Of a stretch of DNA of 64,000 bases, positions 25,852 through 33,649 are shown one piece after another. The first letter of the stretch is position 1. Each line of letters opens with the position of its first letter. Source of the DNA: Nocardioides sambongensis (GTDB lineage Bacteria > Actinomycetota > Actinomycetes > Propionibacteriales > Nocardioidaceae). A program made the translations under genes and the position numbers. The notes beneath the pieces were generated by a model that had not been told where the DNA came from, ran no database searches, and was given only the letters and a program-made list of their open reading frames with translations. Location: assembly GCF_006494815.1 (NCBI RefSeq), contig NZ_CP041091.1, positions 4,354,501 to 4,418,500 on the forward strand. The letters are read 5' to 3'.

Positions 25852-26664
25852 CTACCCCAGCCCGACCAGCCCCAGGTAGCCGTCCGCGATCGCGGTCCCG
25901 GCGAACATGCCGACGGCCGCCCCGGCCAGCATGAACGGCCCGTGCGGCACCTTGGCGCCCCGCCCGGCCCGCCCGGCAGCCATCAGGCCGATCCCGACCA
26001 CGGCACCGATCAGGAAGCCCGCGGCGAGGCCGACCAGGGCGCTGCCCACGCCGAGAGCGCCGAGCACCCCGCCGAGCAGCGGCGCCAGGGCGACGTCGCC
26101 CAGGCCCATCCCGCGGCCGCCGGTGGCCAGCCAGATGCCGCCGTAGACGGCCAGCCAGATGCCGGCCGAGGCCAGCACCGGGAGGAGGGCGACGTCGCCG
26201 CCCCACCACCCCAGGGCCAGCGCCAGCAGGGAAAGTACGGCGGCCACGCCGGTGATCGAGAACGGCAGCCGGCCGTGCTCGAGGTCGATCAGCGCGAGCG
26301 CGACGCCCGCGGCGGCGACGACCAGGCACGCCGCCAGCACGTCGAGCTCGTCGGTGGCGGCCAGGCGCACCGCGACCAGCACGAAGACCAGGCCGGTGCC
26401 GGCCTCGACCAGCGGGTAGCGCACCGAGATCGGCGCGGCGCAGTCGCGGCACCGGCCGCGCAGCAGCAGCCAGGAGAGGACCGGGACGTTGTCGCGGCCG
26501 CGCACCGCGTGCGCGCACTGCGGGCACGACGACCCCGGCCGGACCACGGAGCGGCCGTCGGGCACCCGCGCCACCACCACGTTGAGGAACGAGCCGATCA
26601 GGGTGCCGAGCACCCCCACCAGCCCGATCCACACCATCGGCGCGATCACCGGTACGGCGGTCAC
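25852..26664 (-). CDS. pilD: Prepilin peptidase / N-methyltransferase
   Basis: 270-residue membrane aspartic protease that removes the leader of type IV prepilins and methylates the new N-terminus. Cytoplasmic zinc cysteines are C47-x2-C50 and C72-x2-C75. The two catalytic aspartates are D127 (LIDLEHGRLP) and D190 (GMGLGDVALAP, a variant of the usual GGGDIKL). About eight hydrophobic helices follow the first loop. It is the last gene of the minus-strand pil arm, and its start overlaps the upstream stop by 4 bp. Confidence 0.93.
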   Translation of the reverse strand: MTAVPVIAPMVWIGLVGVLGTLIGSFLNVVVARVPDGRSVVRPGSSCPQCAHAVRGRDNVPVLSWLLLRGRCRDCAAPISVRYPLVEAGTGLVFVLVAVRLAATDELDVLAACLVVAAAGVALALIDLEHGRLPFSITGVAAVLSLLALALGWWGGDVALLPVLASAGIWLAVYGGIWLATGGRGMGLGDVALAPLLGGVLGALGVGSALVGLAAGFLIGAVVGIGLMAAGRAGRGAKVPHGPFMLAGAAVGMFAGTAIADGYLGLVGLG

Positions 26665-27608
26665 GGCCCCACCGGGGCGGCCGGGACGAACGCGAAGTCG
26701 AGGGTCTCCCGCTCGTGCGGTGCCGCCAGCCCGCGCAGCCGGCGACGGGTCCGGGCCACGGCGTCGGCCAGCGGCTCGTCGGCGGGGGCGGTCGGGTCAT
26801 CGTCGGCGAGCACGGCGGTGGCCAGGTCGAGACGGAGGTCGACGGTGACCAGCCCGGTGTCGCCGTACATCAGTGCGGACTCCAGCAGCAGCGCCTCGAA
26901 GGAGGCGAGGTCGGCCTCCCGCGCGTGGCGGCGGGCCGTGGCCGGGTCCGTGTCGGCCAGGTCCAAGGCGCTGGCCATCCGTTCGGCGGCCCGGTCCAGC
27001 AGCTCGTTGACCCCGACCTGCTCCCGCGTGGGCTGCGCCGGCTCGGCCACCGGCCGGTCGGCCAGGTGCTCCACGGAGGAGAAGACCGCGGTCGTCTCCT
27101 GCTCGGGCACCATCGCGACGGCGACGTCGCGCACCGCGGTCACCGTGGCCCGGTGGCTCGCGGCCTCGACCGACGTCTGCGCGTCGGGCAGCTGCTCGGC
27201 CACCGCGTCCAGCAGCGGCGCCGCCGCGACCAGGTCCGCGGCCCACTGGGCCAGCGCGGCGTCGCCGGCCCGGCCCTGCTCGGCATAGTGCCGCGAGAGC
27301 TCGGCGTAGCCGGTGTGCGCCTCGGCGGTGTCCGTGGCCGGCAGCGGGGGGAGGTCGTGACTCATCGGTTCCTGCTTCTCGTGAGGGGTGGCGGTCGACG
27401 GGGGGAGACCGCCGGCCGGGACGGGCGCCGGAGTGGGGAAGCGGCGCGGTTCGAGCGGTACGTCGACCTCGTGGTCGAGGTCGCCCAGATCGCTCAAGTC
27501 CAGGTCGCGCCGGCGCGAGCGCACCCGCAGCAGGCCGACCAGCACCAGCAGCAGCACGGCTGCGGCGATGCCGCCGGCGACCGTCGGGGAGACCGGCAGG
27601 CCGGTCAT
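26661..27608 (-). CDS. Membrane-anchored protein in PilP position, function not recognised
   Basis: 315 residues with an N-terminal membrane segment (about 10-28, AAAVLLLVLVGLL), an RSRRRD basic stop-transfer, a proline-rich stretch and then a mostly helical, acidic domain (about 90-315). That domain has a TPR-like flavour: GYAELSRHYAEQGRAGDAALAQWAADL and ASALDLADTDPATARRHAREADL. It sits where pilP lies in pilMNOPQ clusters but shows no PilP lipobox or PilP motif. That fits an organism with no outer-membrane secretin. I chose ATG 27608, overlapping the pilO stop by 4 bp; an internal ATG near 27365 would remove the anchor. It may be an actinobacterial substitute for PilP in the alignment complex. 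Confidence 0.7.
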   Translation of the reverse strand: MTGLPVSPTVAGGIAAAVLLLVLVGLLRVRSRRRDLDLSDLGDLDHEVDVPLEPRRFPTPAPVPAGGLPPSTATPHEKQEPMSHDLPPLPATDTAEAHTGYAELSRHYAEQGRAGDAALAQWAADLVAAAPLLDAVAEQLPDAQTSVEAASHRATVTAVRDVAVAMVPEQETTAVFSSVEHLADRPVAEPAQPTREQVGVNELLDRAAERMASALDLADTDPATARRHAREADLASFEALLLESALMYGDTGLVTVDLRLDLATAVLADDDPTAPADEPLADAVARTRRRLRGLAAPHERETLDFAFVPAAPVGP

Positions 27609-28252
27609 CCTTCGCCCTCCGGCTCGTAGGCCAGCGGCGCGGCGACGAAGGTGCGCCCGGTCAGGGTGACCGTCTGCCCGCCGGTGGCGCCGTCGTCGAC
27701 GCCGAGGGTGCTCACCACGAAGGAGCGGTCGAGCTGCTCCAGGTTGGCCAGCAGGCTCTGGATCTGATCGAACGTGCCCTCGGCGGTGACCGACACGGTC
27801 TGCTCGGCGATCTCCCCGGCGGCGGTCTCGCCGGTCTCGCCGGTCTCGCCCTCGGCGGTCACGGCGTCGGCGGCGAGCGGCTGGCCGTCCGGGCCGAGCA
27901 GCACCGGCGCCGACGGGCTCAGCACGGTCAGCTGGTCGCTGCCGATACCGGCGTCCTGGGCGGCGGCGTTGACCGCGGCGAAGAAGCCGGGCTGGTCGGC
28001 GGTCGGCGGGAACAGGGCGGCCATCTCGTCGGCGATCGCCTGGTAGCGCGGCAGCTGGTCCTGCTGCTGCTTGAGGCCGTTGACCTGGCTGGTCATCAGC
28101 CGGTTGCGGTCCTGGGCGGCGGAGACCTCGTCGTGCGCCTCGGAGGTGTCGCCGAGGACGGGACTGATCAGCAGCAGCCACCCCGCAAGGAGCAGCACGA
28201 TCAGCGCCCCGAAGCCGAGGACGAGGGTGCCGTTGATGGAGCGGAGGTTCAC
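27605..28252 (-). CDS. pilO: Type IV pilus alignment protein PilO
   Basis: 215-residue bitopic inner membrane protein. A short cytoplasmic N-terminus, one membrane helix (about 10-32, VLGFGALIVLLLAGWLLL), a coiled coil (about 35-75) and a ferredoxin-like extracytoplasmic domain match PilO, which pairs with PilN to link the cytoplasmic PilM ring to the envelope. A threonine/glutamate-rich insert (GETGETGETAAGE) lies near 135-147. GTG 28252 overlaps the pilN stop. Confidence 0.85.
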   Translation of the reverse strand: MNLRSINGTLVLGFGALIVLLLAGWLLLISPVLGDTSEAHDEVSAAQDRNRLMTSQVNGLKQQQDQLPRYQAIADEMAALFPPTADQPGFFAAVNAAAQDAGIGSDQLTVLSPSAPVLLGPDGQPLAADAVTAEGETGETGETAAGEIAEQTVSVTAEGTFDQIQSLLANLEQLDRSFVVSTLGVDDGATGGQTVTLTGRTFVAAPLAYEPEGEG

Positions 28253-29088
28253 TGTCGGGTCCCCTCGATCAGCTTGCCGCCCAGCCTGTCGTAGCGCTGG
28301 CTGAACACCTCGGGGGACAGCCCCACCGAGCCGGAGAAGGAGACGTCGTCGGCCTCGCCGACGGTGGTGGTGTCCACGAACGGCTCCACGAAGCGGGTGT
28401 CCTGGCCGAGCGCGATCACCAGGTCGCCGACCACGTCGCGGGAGGTCGCCGTGCCCTCCAGGGTGAGGCAGCCGACGACGGTCTGGGTGCCGAACGGGTC
28501 GGGCCCGGGGCAGGTGCTGCCGACCAGGCCGCGGGTGGCGTCGGTGTCGGCGCCCTCGCCCGCCGGTGCCGCGCCGGCGGCGGGGTCCGTCTCACCGCCG
28601 GTGGTGCTCACCAGGTCCACCGAGAGCGAGGTGACGGTGGCGCCGTACGGCGTGGCGGCCTCGAGCGCCGCCAGCACCTCGGAGAAGGCGACGTCGTCGT
28701 AGGCGGCCTCCTGGACGCTGCCGACACGGCGGGTGACGCCCTGGACGTAGGTGTTGATCGGGGCCAGCCGCTCGAGCTGGTCGGAGAGTCCGGCGGCGAC
28801 GGCCTCCTCGCCGCGCACCTCCTCCTGCGCCTGGTGCAGGTTGAACCGCAGCCCGGTCCACAGCAGGCCGACCACCACCGCGGTGACGATGAAGGCGATC
28901 ACGAACCGGCCGCGCAGCTGGTGGACCCGCAGCTCCTCGAAGACCCACGGGGAGAGCAGGTTGACCCCGGCGGTGCCGGGCTGGACCTCGTTGGTCGCCC
29001 CGCGCTGGGAGTGCCGTCCGTCGGTCGCCGCGGCCGCGTCCTTGTCCGCCTTGCCGCGCTTGCCCTTCGCGGACCTCCTGAGTTGCAC
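28249..29088 (-). CDS. pilN: PilN, near-complete copy downstream of the IS element
   Basis: 279 residues containing the whole functional part of PilN: the PilM-binding NLL motif (GVNLLSPWVF, about 41-50), one membrane helix (about 62-84) and the coiled-coil plus ferredoxin-like domain. An insertion sequence removed only the first 38 basic, Lys/Pro-rich residues. Because the target was duplicated over 140 bp, the NLL segment is present on both sides of the element. The GTG at 29088 lies in the IS end, four bases after the transposase TAA, so translation could occur by reinitiation. Reconstructed original length is 312 residues. Whether the fragment is expressed is unknown. Confidence 0.82.
   Translation of the reverse strand: MQLRRSAKGKRGKADKDAAAATDGRHSQRGATNEVQPGTAGVNLLSPWVFEELRVHQLRGRFVIAFIVTAVVVGLLWTGLRFNLHQAQEEVRGEEAVAAGLSDQLERLAPINTYVQGVTRRVGSVQEAAYDDVAFSEVLAALEAATPYGATVTSLSVDLVSTTGGETDPAAGAAPAGEGADTDATRGLVGSTCPGPDPFGTQTVVGCLTLEGTATSRDVVGDLVIALGQDTRFVEPFVDTTTVGEADDVSFSGSVGLSPEVFSQRYDRLGGKLIEGTRQ
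28937..29076. repeat. 140-bp target duplication, left copy
   Basis: Identical over 140 bp (141 counting a shared C) to 30741-30880. It is part of pilN, coding for residues about 39-84 of the original protein. Long, variable direct repeats are a known property of IS1634/IS1549-type insertions, unlike the few-base duplications of most IS elements. Confidence 0.93.
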
Positions 29089-30740
29089 AGACTTAGTGGG
29101 TCACGCGGTCGATGAGTTCTTGGGCCTCGGGCGGGATCTGTGGTTGGGCGGCGATCGACTGGCCGGCGACGCTGACTGTGATCTCCTGCAGCGGGCGCAG
29201 GGTCTGGACGAGCTTCTTGATGCTGACGCCGCTGCGTTGCTGGAGGTAGCGCGCGACGGCGAGCGCGGCGAACACGATGGTGAGGTGGGCTTCGATCGAT
29301 TCGCGCTTGTGGTGGAACATCGGCCGGGCGCGTAGGTCGGTCTTGGACATCCGGAACGACTGCTCAACGCGCCACAGGTCGTGGTAGCTGCCGATGACCT
29401 CGTCGGGGTCCATCACGCCTGCGGGGATGTTGGTGACGTAGCCCTTCAGCCCGACCAGCCGACGTGCCCGCGTCAAGGACGCCTCATCGAGTGTCTTGGT
29501 GCCGTTGGTGGTCTTGACGAACCGCGGTGTCCGGGCGGTCTTCTCGCCCGCGATGACTTCCTTGGCGCGGTTCTCCTGCAGGGTCAGCGTCTTGCCGTCA
29601 CGGGCGGCGCGTTTGGCCGAGTAGGCCCACACCGCCCGCCAGGATCCCGGGTGCTGTTCCGGGTCCCAGACCGGCTCGCGCTTCTTCTTCGTGTCGTTCT
29701 CGATGCTGCGTCGGTTCTTCGGGGTGATCGTGTCGATGAGTTGCCCGTCGCTGAGGGCGTCGCCGTGCCAGCGGAAGTGGGACTCCAGATCGACCGGCGC
29801 CTTGGTCACCCGGGAGCCGACGATGAACCGCAGACCGGCTTGGTCGAGTTCGCGCAGGTTGGTCGCGGACAGCATCCCGGCATCAGCGACGACAGCCATG
29901 TCGCTCACGCCGTGGCGCTTCTGGAAGGCCTTGATGATCGGGATCATCGTGAGCGTCTCGGCCTTGTTGCCCTCGAAACAGCCGATCTCGAGCGGGAAAC
30001 CGCGCCGGTCGACCAGGAGCCCGACGACGACCTGGGGATCGACACGGCGTTCTTTGGAGTAGCCGACCTTCCTGAGGTCGTCTTCCTTCTCGGCCTCGAA
30101 GTACAGCGTCGTCACGTCATAGAGACACAGCGACACGTCACCCCACGCGGTGGCATCGCGGAAGCAGGCGGCCGCGATCTGGTCGCGGTAGCCGCGCTGT
30201 CCGGCACGGCGCAGGGTGGCGCTGAAGGTGTTGCGGTGCGCAGGCGTGAGGCCGAGCTCGCTCAGCACCCGCCCGGCATCCAGCATCGACGTCGGCTCGA
30301 CGATCCGGGCCAGCACGAGCTGGAAGAACGCCTCGTCGTTGATCACACCGAACCCCAATGTCTGCCACGCCGACTCGATGACCGCGACCAGCAGCCGCGA
30401 GGCCTTGGCCTGCACGATCGTGGCGCGCGGATCCTGCTCGGGCTCCAGTCCGAGGTCGAGAACGCCTTGGCCTTCCTCGATCTTGCGGCGCCCGACCTGC
30501 ATCAACGCCGCGAGCTCGGCTTCGGTGTGCGCGGAACCCAAATGCTCGATGACGACGTCGCGTCGATGTTCCCGGCGGGCGATCTGCACGGCCGTCGCGC
30601 CCGAGGCCGTCTTCACCTTCCGCAGGAACACCACCCCGGAAACGTAGCCGCTTAGTGTGTCACCACCGACACCCGCACCGGCCCTGACCAGCGCAAACGC
30701 TGAGCCGGCCCAGAATCACGCCCGACCTGTGCAAGTCAGG
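29077..30740 (-). mobile_element. IS1634-family insertion sequence (1664 bp) in pilN
   Basis: The element is bounded by imperfect terminal inverted repeats: CCTGAGTTGCACAG at 29077-29090 and, on the other strand at the right end, CCTGACTTGCACAG (30740-30727), 13 of 14 matching. It carries one transposase gene and sits between 140-bp direct repeats of pilN. The short TTAGTG-G/T-GTCAC motif recurs just inside both ends in direct orientation (29093 and 30652). Confidence 0.9.
29093..30634 (-). CDS. IS1634-family DDE transposase
   Basis: 513-residue transposase of the IS4 superfamily, IS1634 group. DDE residues lie in YDVTTLYFE (first Asp), VVADAGMLS (second Asp) and the Y-R-E-K region YHDLWRVEQSFRMSKTDL near residue 430, which contains the Glu. 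The frame is intact from the GTG at 30634 to the TAA at 29093, so the element may still be active. Codon use is slightly less GC-rich than the pil genes, consistent with a mobile origin. Confidence 0.93.
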   Translation of the reverse strand: MVFLRKVKTASGATAVQIARREHRRDVVIEHLGSAHTEAELAALMQVGRRKIEEGQGVLDLGLEPEQDPRATIVQAKASRLLVAVIESAWQTLGFGVINDEAFFQLVLARIVEPTSMLDAGRVLSELGLTPAHRNTFSATLRRAGQRGYRDQIAAACFRDATAWGDVSLCLYDVTTLYFEAEKEDDLRKVGYSKERRVDPQVVVGLLVDRRGFPLEIGCFEGNKAETLTMIPIIKAFQKRHGVSDMAVVADAGMLSATNLRELDQAGLRFIVGSRVTKAPVDLESHFRWHGDALSDGQLIDTITPKNRRSIENDTKKKREPVWDPEQHPGSWRAVWAYSAKRAARDGKTLTLQENRAKEVIAGEKTARTPRFVKTTNGTKTLDEASLTRARRLVGLKGYVTNIPAGVMDPDEVIGSYHDLWRVEQSFRMSKTDLRARPMFHHKRESIEAHLTIVFAALAVARYLQQRSGVSIKKLVQTLRPLQEITVSVAGQSIAAQPQIPPEAQELIDRVTH

Positions 30741-30991
30741 TCGAAGACCCACGGGGAGAGCAGGTTGACCCCGGCGGTGCCGGGCTGGACCTCGTTGGTC
30801 GCCCCGCGCTGGGAGTGCCGTCCGTCGGTCGCCGCGGCCGCGTCCTTGTCCGCCTTGCCGCGCTTGCCCTTCGCGGACCTCGGGGCCTTCGGCGGCTTGG
30901 GTGCCTTGCCCGGCTTGCCGGCCTTGCGCTGCTTGTGGCCCTCGTGCGGCCGCTGACCGTCGCCGGTCCGGGGTGGGGTCGTGGTGCTCAT
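30716..30991 (-). pseudogene. pilN: PilN N-terminal fragment cut by the IS element
   Basis: Original pilN start (MSTTTPP) followed by a Lys/Pro-rich cytoplasmic leader and the PilM-binding NLLSPWVF up to residue 83. It then runs into the IS end and stops after DLTCTGRA (91 residues total). It overlaps the pilM stop by 4 bp. It lacks the membrane helix, so it would be a soluble PilM-binding peptide if made and might titrate PilM. Confidence 0.88.
30741..30880. repeat. 140-bp target duplication, right copy
   Basis: Right-hand copy of the pilN segment also found at 28937-29076, adjoining the right end of the IS. Perfect identity between copies indicates a recent insertion. Confidence 0.93.
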
Positions 30992-32118
30992 GCCGGTCCC
31001 GCCAGGGCCAGGCCGATCGGCACCATCATGGTCGGGTCCTCCGCCATCGGGTCAGCCTCCTTGCGCCGGGGCACCAGCCCGGGGAGCACGTCGTGGGGGT
31101 CGAAGCGTCGGGTGGGCAGGCCCAGGGTGCGCTGGACCAGCTCCGGGAAGCCGGTCAGCCGCGCGCCGCCACCGGTGACCAGCAGCCGTTCGGGGAGATG
31201 CTCGTGGTCCGAGCTGCTGTGGAAGTCCAGCGTCGCCTTGATCTCGGCGACCAGCTGCCGGGCGCCCTCGAGCACCAGCTGCCCGGTCTCCTCGGCCGGG
31301 GAGAGCCGCTGGCCCGGGGCGGTCGGGTCGATCAGCGTGGTGCCGGGCGCGGTCGCCGCGGGCGCGAGCACCACGCTCGGCAGCGCGGCGGTGTGCTTGA
31401 GCGCCTCGGCCTCCGGCCAGCCGATGCTGAGCCGCTCGACCAGCGACTGGGTCAGCAGCGATCCGCCGACCCCGGCGACCACCCGCACGAAGTGGGGACG
31501 TCCGGCGGTGTGCACGGCGACCGCGATCTTGTCGGCCCCCACGTCGACGATCGCCTCGGTGCCGGCGGTCGCGGAGACGGCGCGGGCCGCCGCGCGGACC
31601 AGCCCGAAGGCGGACAGGTCGGCCACCTGCGGGCGCAGCCCGGCGGCCTGCACGCAGCGGACCATCTCGTCGACGGCGCCGCGGGCGGTGGCCACCAGCA
31701 GGATCCGGACGTAGCGGCGCGGCGCGCCGGTGTCGGGGTCGGCCCGCTCGAAGTCCTCGAGCGCGACGTGATCGATGTTCGCGTCGTCCACGGAGACCGG
31801 CAGCAGGTCGGCGACCTGGTAGCGCAGCGCCTTCTTCAGGTCGGCGGGCGGCATCCAGTCGAGCTCGAGCTGGCGGACCAGGACCGAGCCGCTGCCGACA
31901 CCGAGACACACGTCCTTGTCCCGCATCCGCTGCTCCTGCCACAGCGTCCGGATCGCCTCGGTCACCACGCGCGGGTTGCGCACGGTGCCGGCCTCGACCG
32001 CGCCCCGCGGCAGCGCGACCGCGCCGGCCCTGACCAGCTTCGGCGTACGTCCGCCGGACAGCGTGACCGCCCGGACCGCCGAGCTGCCTATGTCCAGTCC
32101 CACCAGCGTCTTCGCCAT
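30988..32118 (-). CDS. pilM: Type IV pilus assembly ATPase-like protein PilM
   Basis: 376-residue actin-like cytoplasmic protein that binds the PilN NLL tail. The nucleotide-binding start LVGLDIGSSAVRAVTL (5-20), YQVADLLPVSVDD, IVDVGADKIAVAV and VTGGGARLTGFPELV are the expected actin/FtsA-fold motifs. ATG 32118 has GGAAGGACGAG upstream and is about 63 bases from a proposed promoter at 32188-32214. First gene of the minus-strand pil arm. Confidence 0.93.
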   Translation of the reverse strand: MAKTLVGLDIGSSAVRAVTLSGGRTPKLVRAGAVALPRGAVEAGTVRNPRVVTEAIRTLWQEQRMRDKDVCLGVGSGSVLVRQLELDWMPPADLKKALRYQVADLLPVSVDDANIDHVALEDFERADPDTGAPRRYVRILLVATARGAVDEMVRCVQAAGLRPQVADLSAFGLVRAAARAVSATAGTEAIVDVGADKIAVAVHTAGRPHFVRVVAGVGGSLLTQSLVERLSIGWPEAEALKHTAALPSVVLAPAATAPGTTLIDPTAPGQRLSPAEETGQLVLEGARQLVAEIKATLDFHSSSDHEHLPERLLVTGGGARLTGFPELVQRTLGLPTRRFDPHDVLPGLVPRRKEADPMAEDPTMMVPIGLALAGPA

Positions 32119-32187
32119 TCTCGTCCTTCCGCGTGCGCTGCCGGGCCGGCCGTGACGGCCCGGTCTCACCGTGAATCCGTCAGGCCT

Positions 32188-32214
32188 ATCGGCAGGGTCG
32201 GCGACGGGTTGAAC
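32188..32214 (-). promoter_or_regulatory. FliA/WhiG-like promoter for pilM arm
   Basis: On the minus strand TTCAACC (32213-32207) is followed after 13 bases by GCCGATAG (32193-32186). The same layout precedes four other pil transcription units, and GCCGATAA is the known minus-10 of sigma-28 family factors. The predicted start is about 63 bases before the pilM ATG. Confidence 0.62.
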
Positions 32215-32237
32215 GGAAGTGTGGATTCGCGGTTCCG

Positions 32238-32263
32238 CTCAGGTCCCTCCGTGCTCTGCCGAT
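32238..32263 (+). promoter_or_regulatory. FliA/WhiG-like promoter for pilT1
   Basis: CTCAGGT at 32238-32244, 13 bases, then GCCGAT at 32258-32263 (GCCGATGG), 81 bp before the pilT1 ATG. It is divergent from and adjacent to the pilM promoter, so both arms could be switched on together. Confidence 0.65.
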
Positions 32264-32344
32264 GGCCCGAGCGAGAACCCCCGTGCTCCCGGCCACCCTT
32301 CGGTCGCGGTCCGGCACGGGTCCATCGAAGGGAAATGCAGCACG

Positions 32345-33463
32345 ATGAGTTCAGTCCCGGGTCCGTTGCTGACCCTGCTCGACGCGGTCGTCCGGCACGG
32401 CGCGTCCGACCTCCACCTGCGTCCCGACGTGACCCCCAAGGTCCGCCTCTCCGGGACCCTGCGCCCGGTCGGGGAGCGGGCCTACAGCGCGCAGGAGGTG
32501 GAGGAGCTGATCCGCGCCACGATGAACGCGGAGACCCTGGCCACCTTCGAGGAGCGGTTCGAGGCGGACTACGCCATCTCCGTCCCCGGCCTGGGCCGGT
32601 TCCGGGTCAACGCGTTCCGCACGGTGGGCGACGCCGGCTGCGTGATGCGCAAGGTCAGCGACGAGCCGGCCACCCTGGAACAGCTCGGCTTCCCCGAGGT
32701 CTTCGGCACGCTGGCACTGCGTCCGCGCGGGCTGGTGCTGGTCACCGGGCCGACCGGCTCCGGCAAGACCACCACGCTGGCCGGGATGATCGACCTGGTC
32801 AACGAGAGCCTGCCGGTGCACGTGCTGACGCTGGAGGACCCGATCGAGATCATGCACCGCAGCAAGCGGGCCACCGTCACCCAGCGCGAGCTCGGCAGCG
32901 ACACCCGCACCTGGGACTCGGCGCTGCGTGCGGCGATGCGTCAGGACCCCGACGTGATCCTGATCGGCGAGCTGCGCGACGCCGACACGGTCCGCTCGGC
33001 GCTGTCGGCGGCCGAGACCGGCCACGCGGTCTTCGCCTCGATGCACACCACCGACACCCGGGAGACGGTGCTGCGGCTGATCGACTTCTTCCCGCCGCAC
33101 GAGCAGGCCCGCGTCCGCGCGGCTCTGTCCACCACGCTGGAGGGCGTCGTCTGCCAGCGTCTGGTACGCCGCGCCGACGGTCGCGGCCGCATCTGCGTCA
33201 CCGAGGTCGCGGTCCGCGACGCCCGGCTGGCGGACGCCATCGCGGACCCGGACAAGACCTCGACCATCCCCGACATCGTCGCCGACGGTGAGTACTCCGG
33301 GATGCACACCTTCGACCAGCACCTGCACCAGCTGGTGATGTCCGGTGCGGTGGAGATGGCCGAGGCGCTGGCCGCGGCCAGCAACCCGCACGACTTCACG
33401 GTGATGCTGCGGCGGGCGGGCTGGCAGCCGGCGGAGAAGGGCTGGCCGGTGGCTGCTCGCTGA
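32345..33463 (+). CDS. pilT: PilT-family twitching motility ATPase (first)
   Basis: 372-residue hexameric ATPase of the PilT type, which powers pilus retraction. The N-terminal PAS-like part has ASDLHLRPDVTPKVRLSG; then Walker A GPTGSGKT (135-142), Asp box LTLEDPIE, Walker B DPDVILIGELRD and the His box HAVFASMHTTDT. It lacks a clear AIRNLIRE retraction motif, so it could be PilT- or PilU-like. AAGGGAAA precedes ATG 32345. A second PilT-like ATPase lies at 35316. Confidence 0.9.
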   Translation: MSSVPGPLLTLLDAVVRHGASDLHLRPDVTPKVRLSGTLRPVGERAYSAQEVEELIRATMNAETLATFEERFEADYAISVPGLGRFRVNAFRTVGDAGCVMRKVSDEPATLEQLGFPEVFGTLALRPRGLVLVTGPTGSGKTTTLAGMIDLVNESLPVHVLTLEDPIEIMHRSKRATVTQRELGSDTRTWDSALRAAMRQDPDVILIGELRDADTVRSALSAAETGHAVFASMHTTDTRETVLRLIDFFPPHEQARVRAALSTTLEGVVCQRLVRRADGRGRICVTEVAVRDARLADAIADPDKTSTIPDIVADGEYSGMHTFDQHLHQLVMSGAVEMAEALAAASNPHDFTVMLRRAGWQPAEKGWPVAAR

Positions 33464-33486
33464 GCGCGGTGGTCGCGGTGTGGACC

Positions 33487-33545
33487 GCGCCCCATTCGGA
33501 TGGGCTCGGTTCTCGCCGAATTCTGAGCCGATCCGAATGGGGCGC
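33487..33545. repeat. Palindromic repeat family 2, copy B
   Basis: GCGCCCCATTCGGAT (33487-33501) pairs with ATCCGAATGGGGCGC (33531-33545), continued by an imperfect inner stem to a loop near 33510-33522. It lies between two co-directional genes (pilT1 and pilB), upstream of the proposed pilB promoter, and could insulate pilB from read-through. Confidence 0.8.
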
Positions 33546-33576
33546 CGCGGGTTTTCGATCCCGATGCCTCGGAGCC

Positions 33577-33602
33577 CTCAACTCCGGCCCCGGGATGCCG
33601 AC
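33577..33602 (+). promoter_or_regulatory. FliA/WhiG-like promoter for pilB operon
   Basis: CTCAACT at 33577-33583, 13 bases, then GCCGAC at 33597-33602, 48 bp before the pilB ATG. One mismatch from the GCCGAT of the other four. Confidence 0.6.
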
Positions 33603-33649
33603 AGATCCGGTGTCGGAGAAACGTCGGCGTCTCGGGGGAGGTGGGGACC

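Noticed and set aside
28249..29088. pilN as a dead pseudogene
   Set aside because: All functional motifs remain in an uninterrupted 279-codon frame with a start codon, so loss of function cannot be claimed from sequence.
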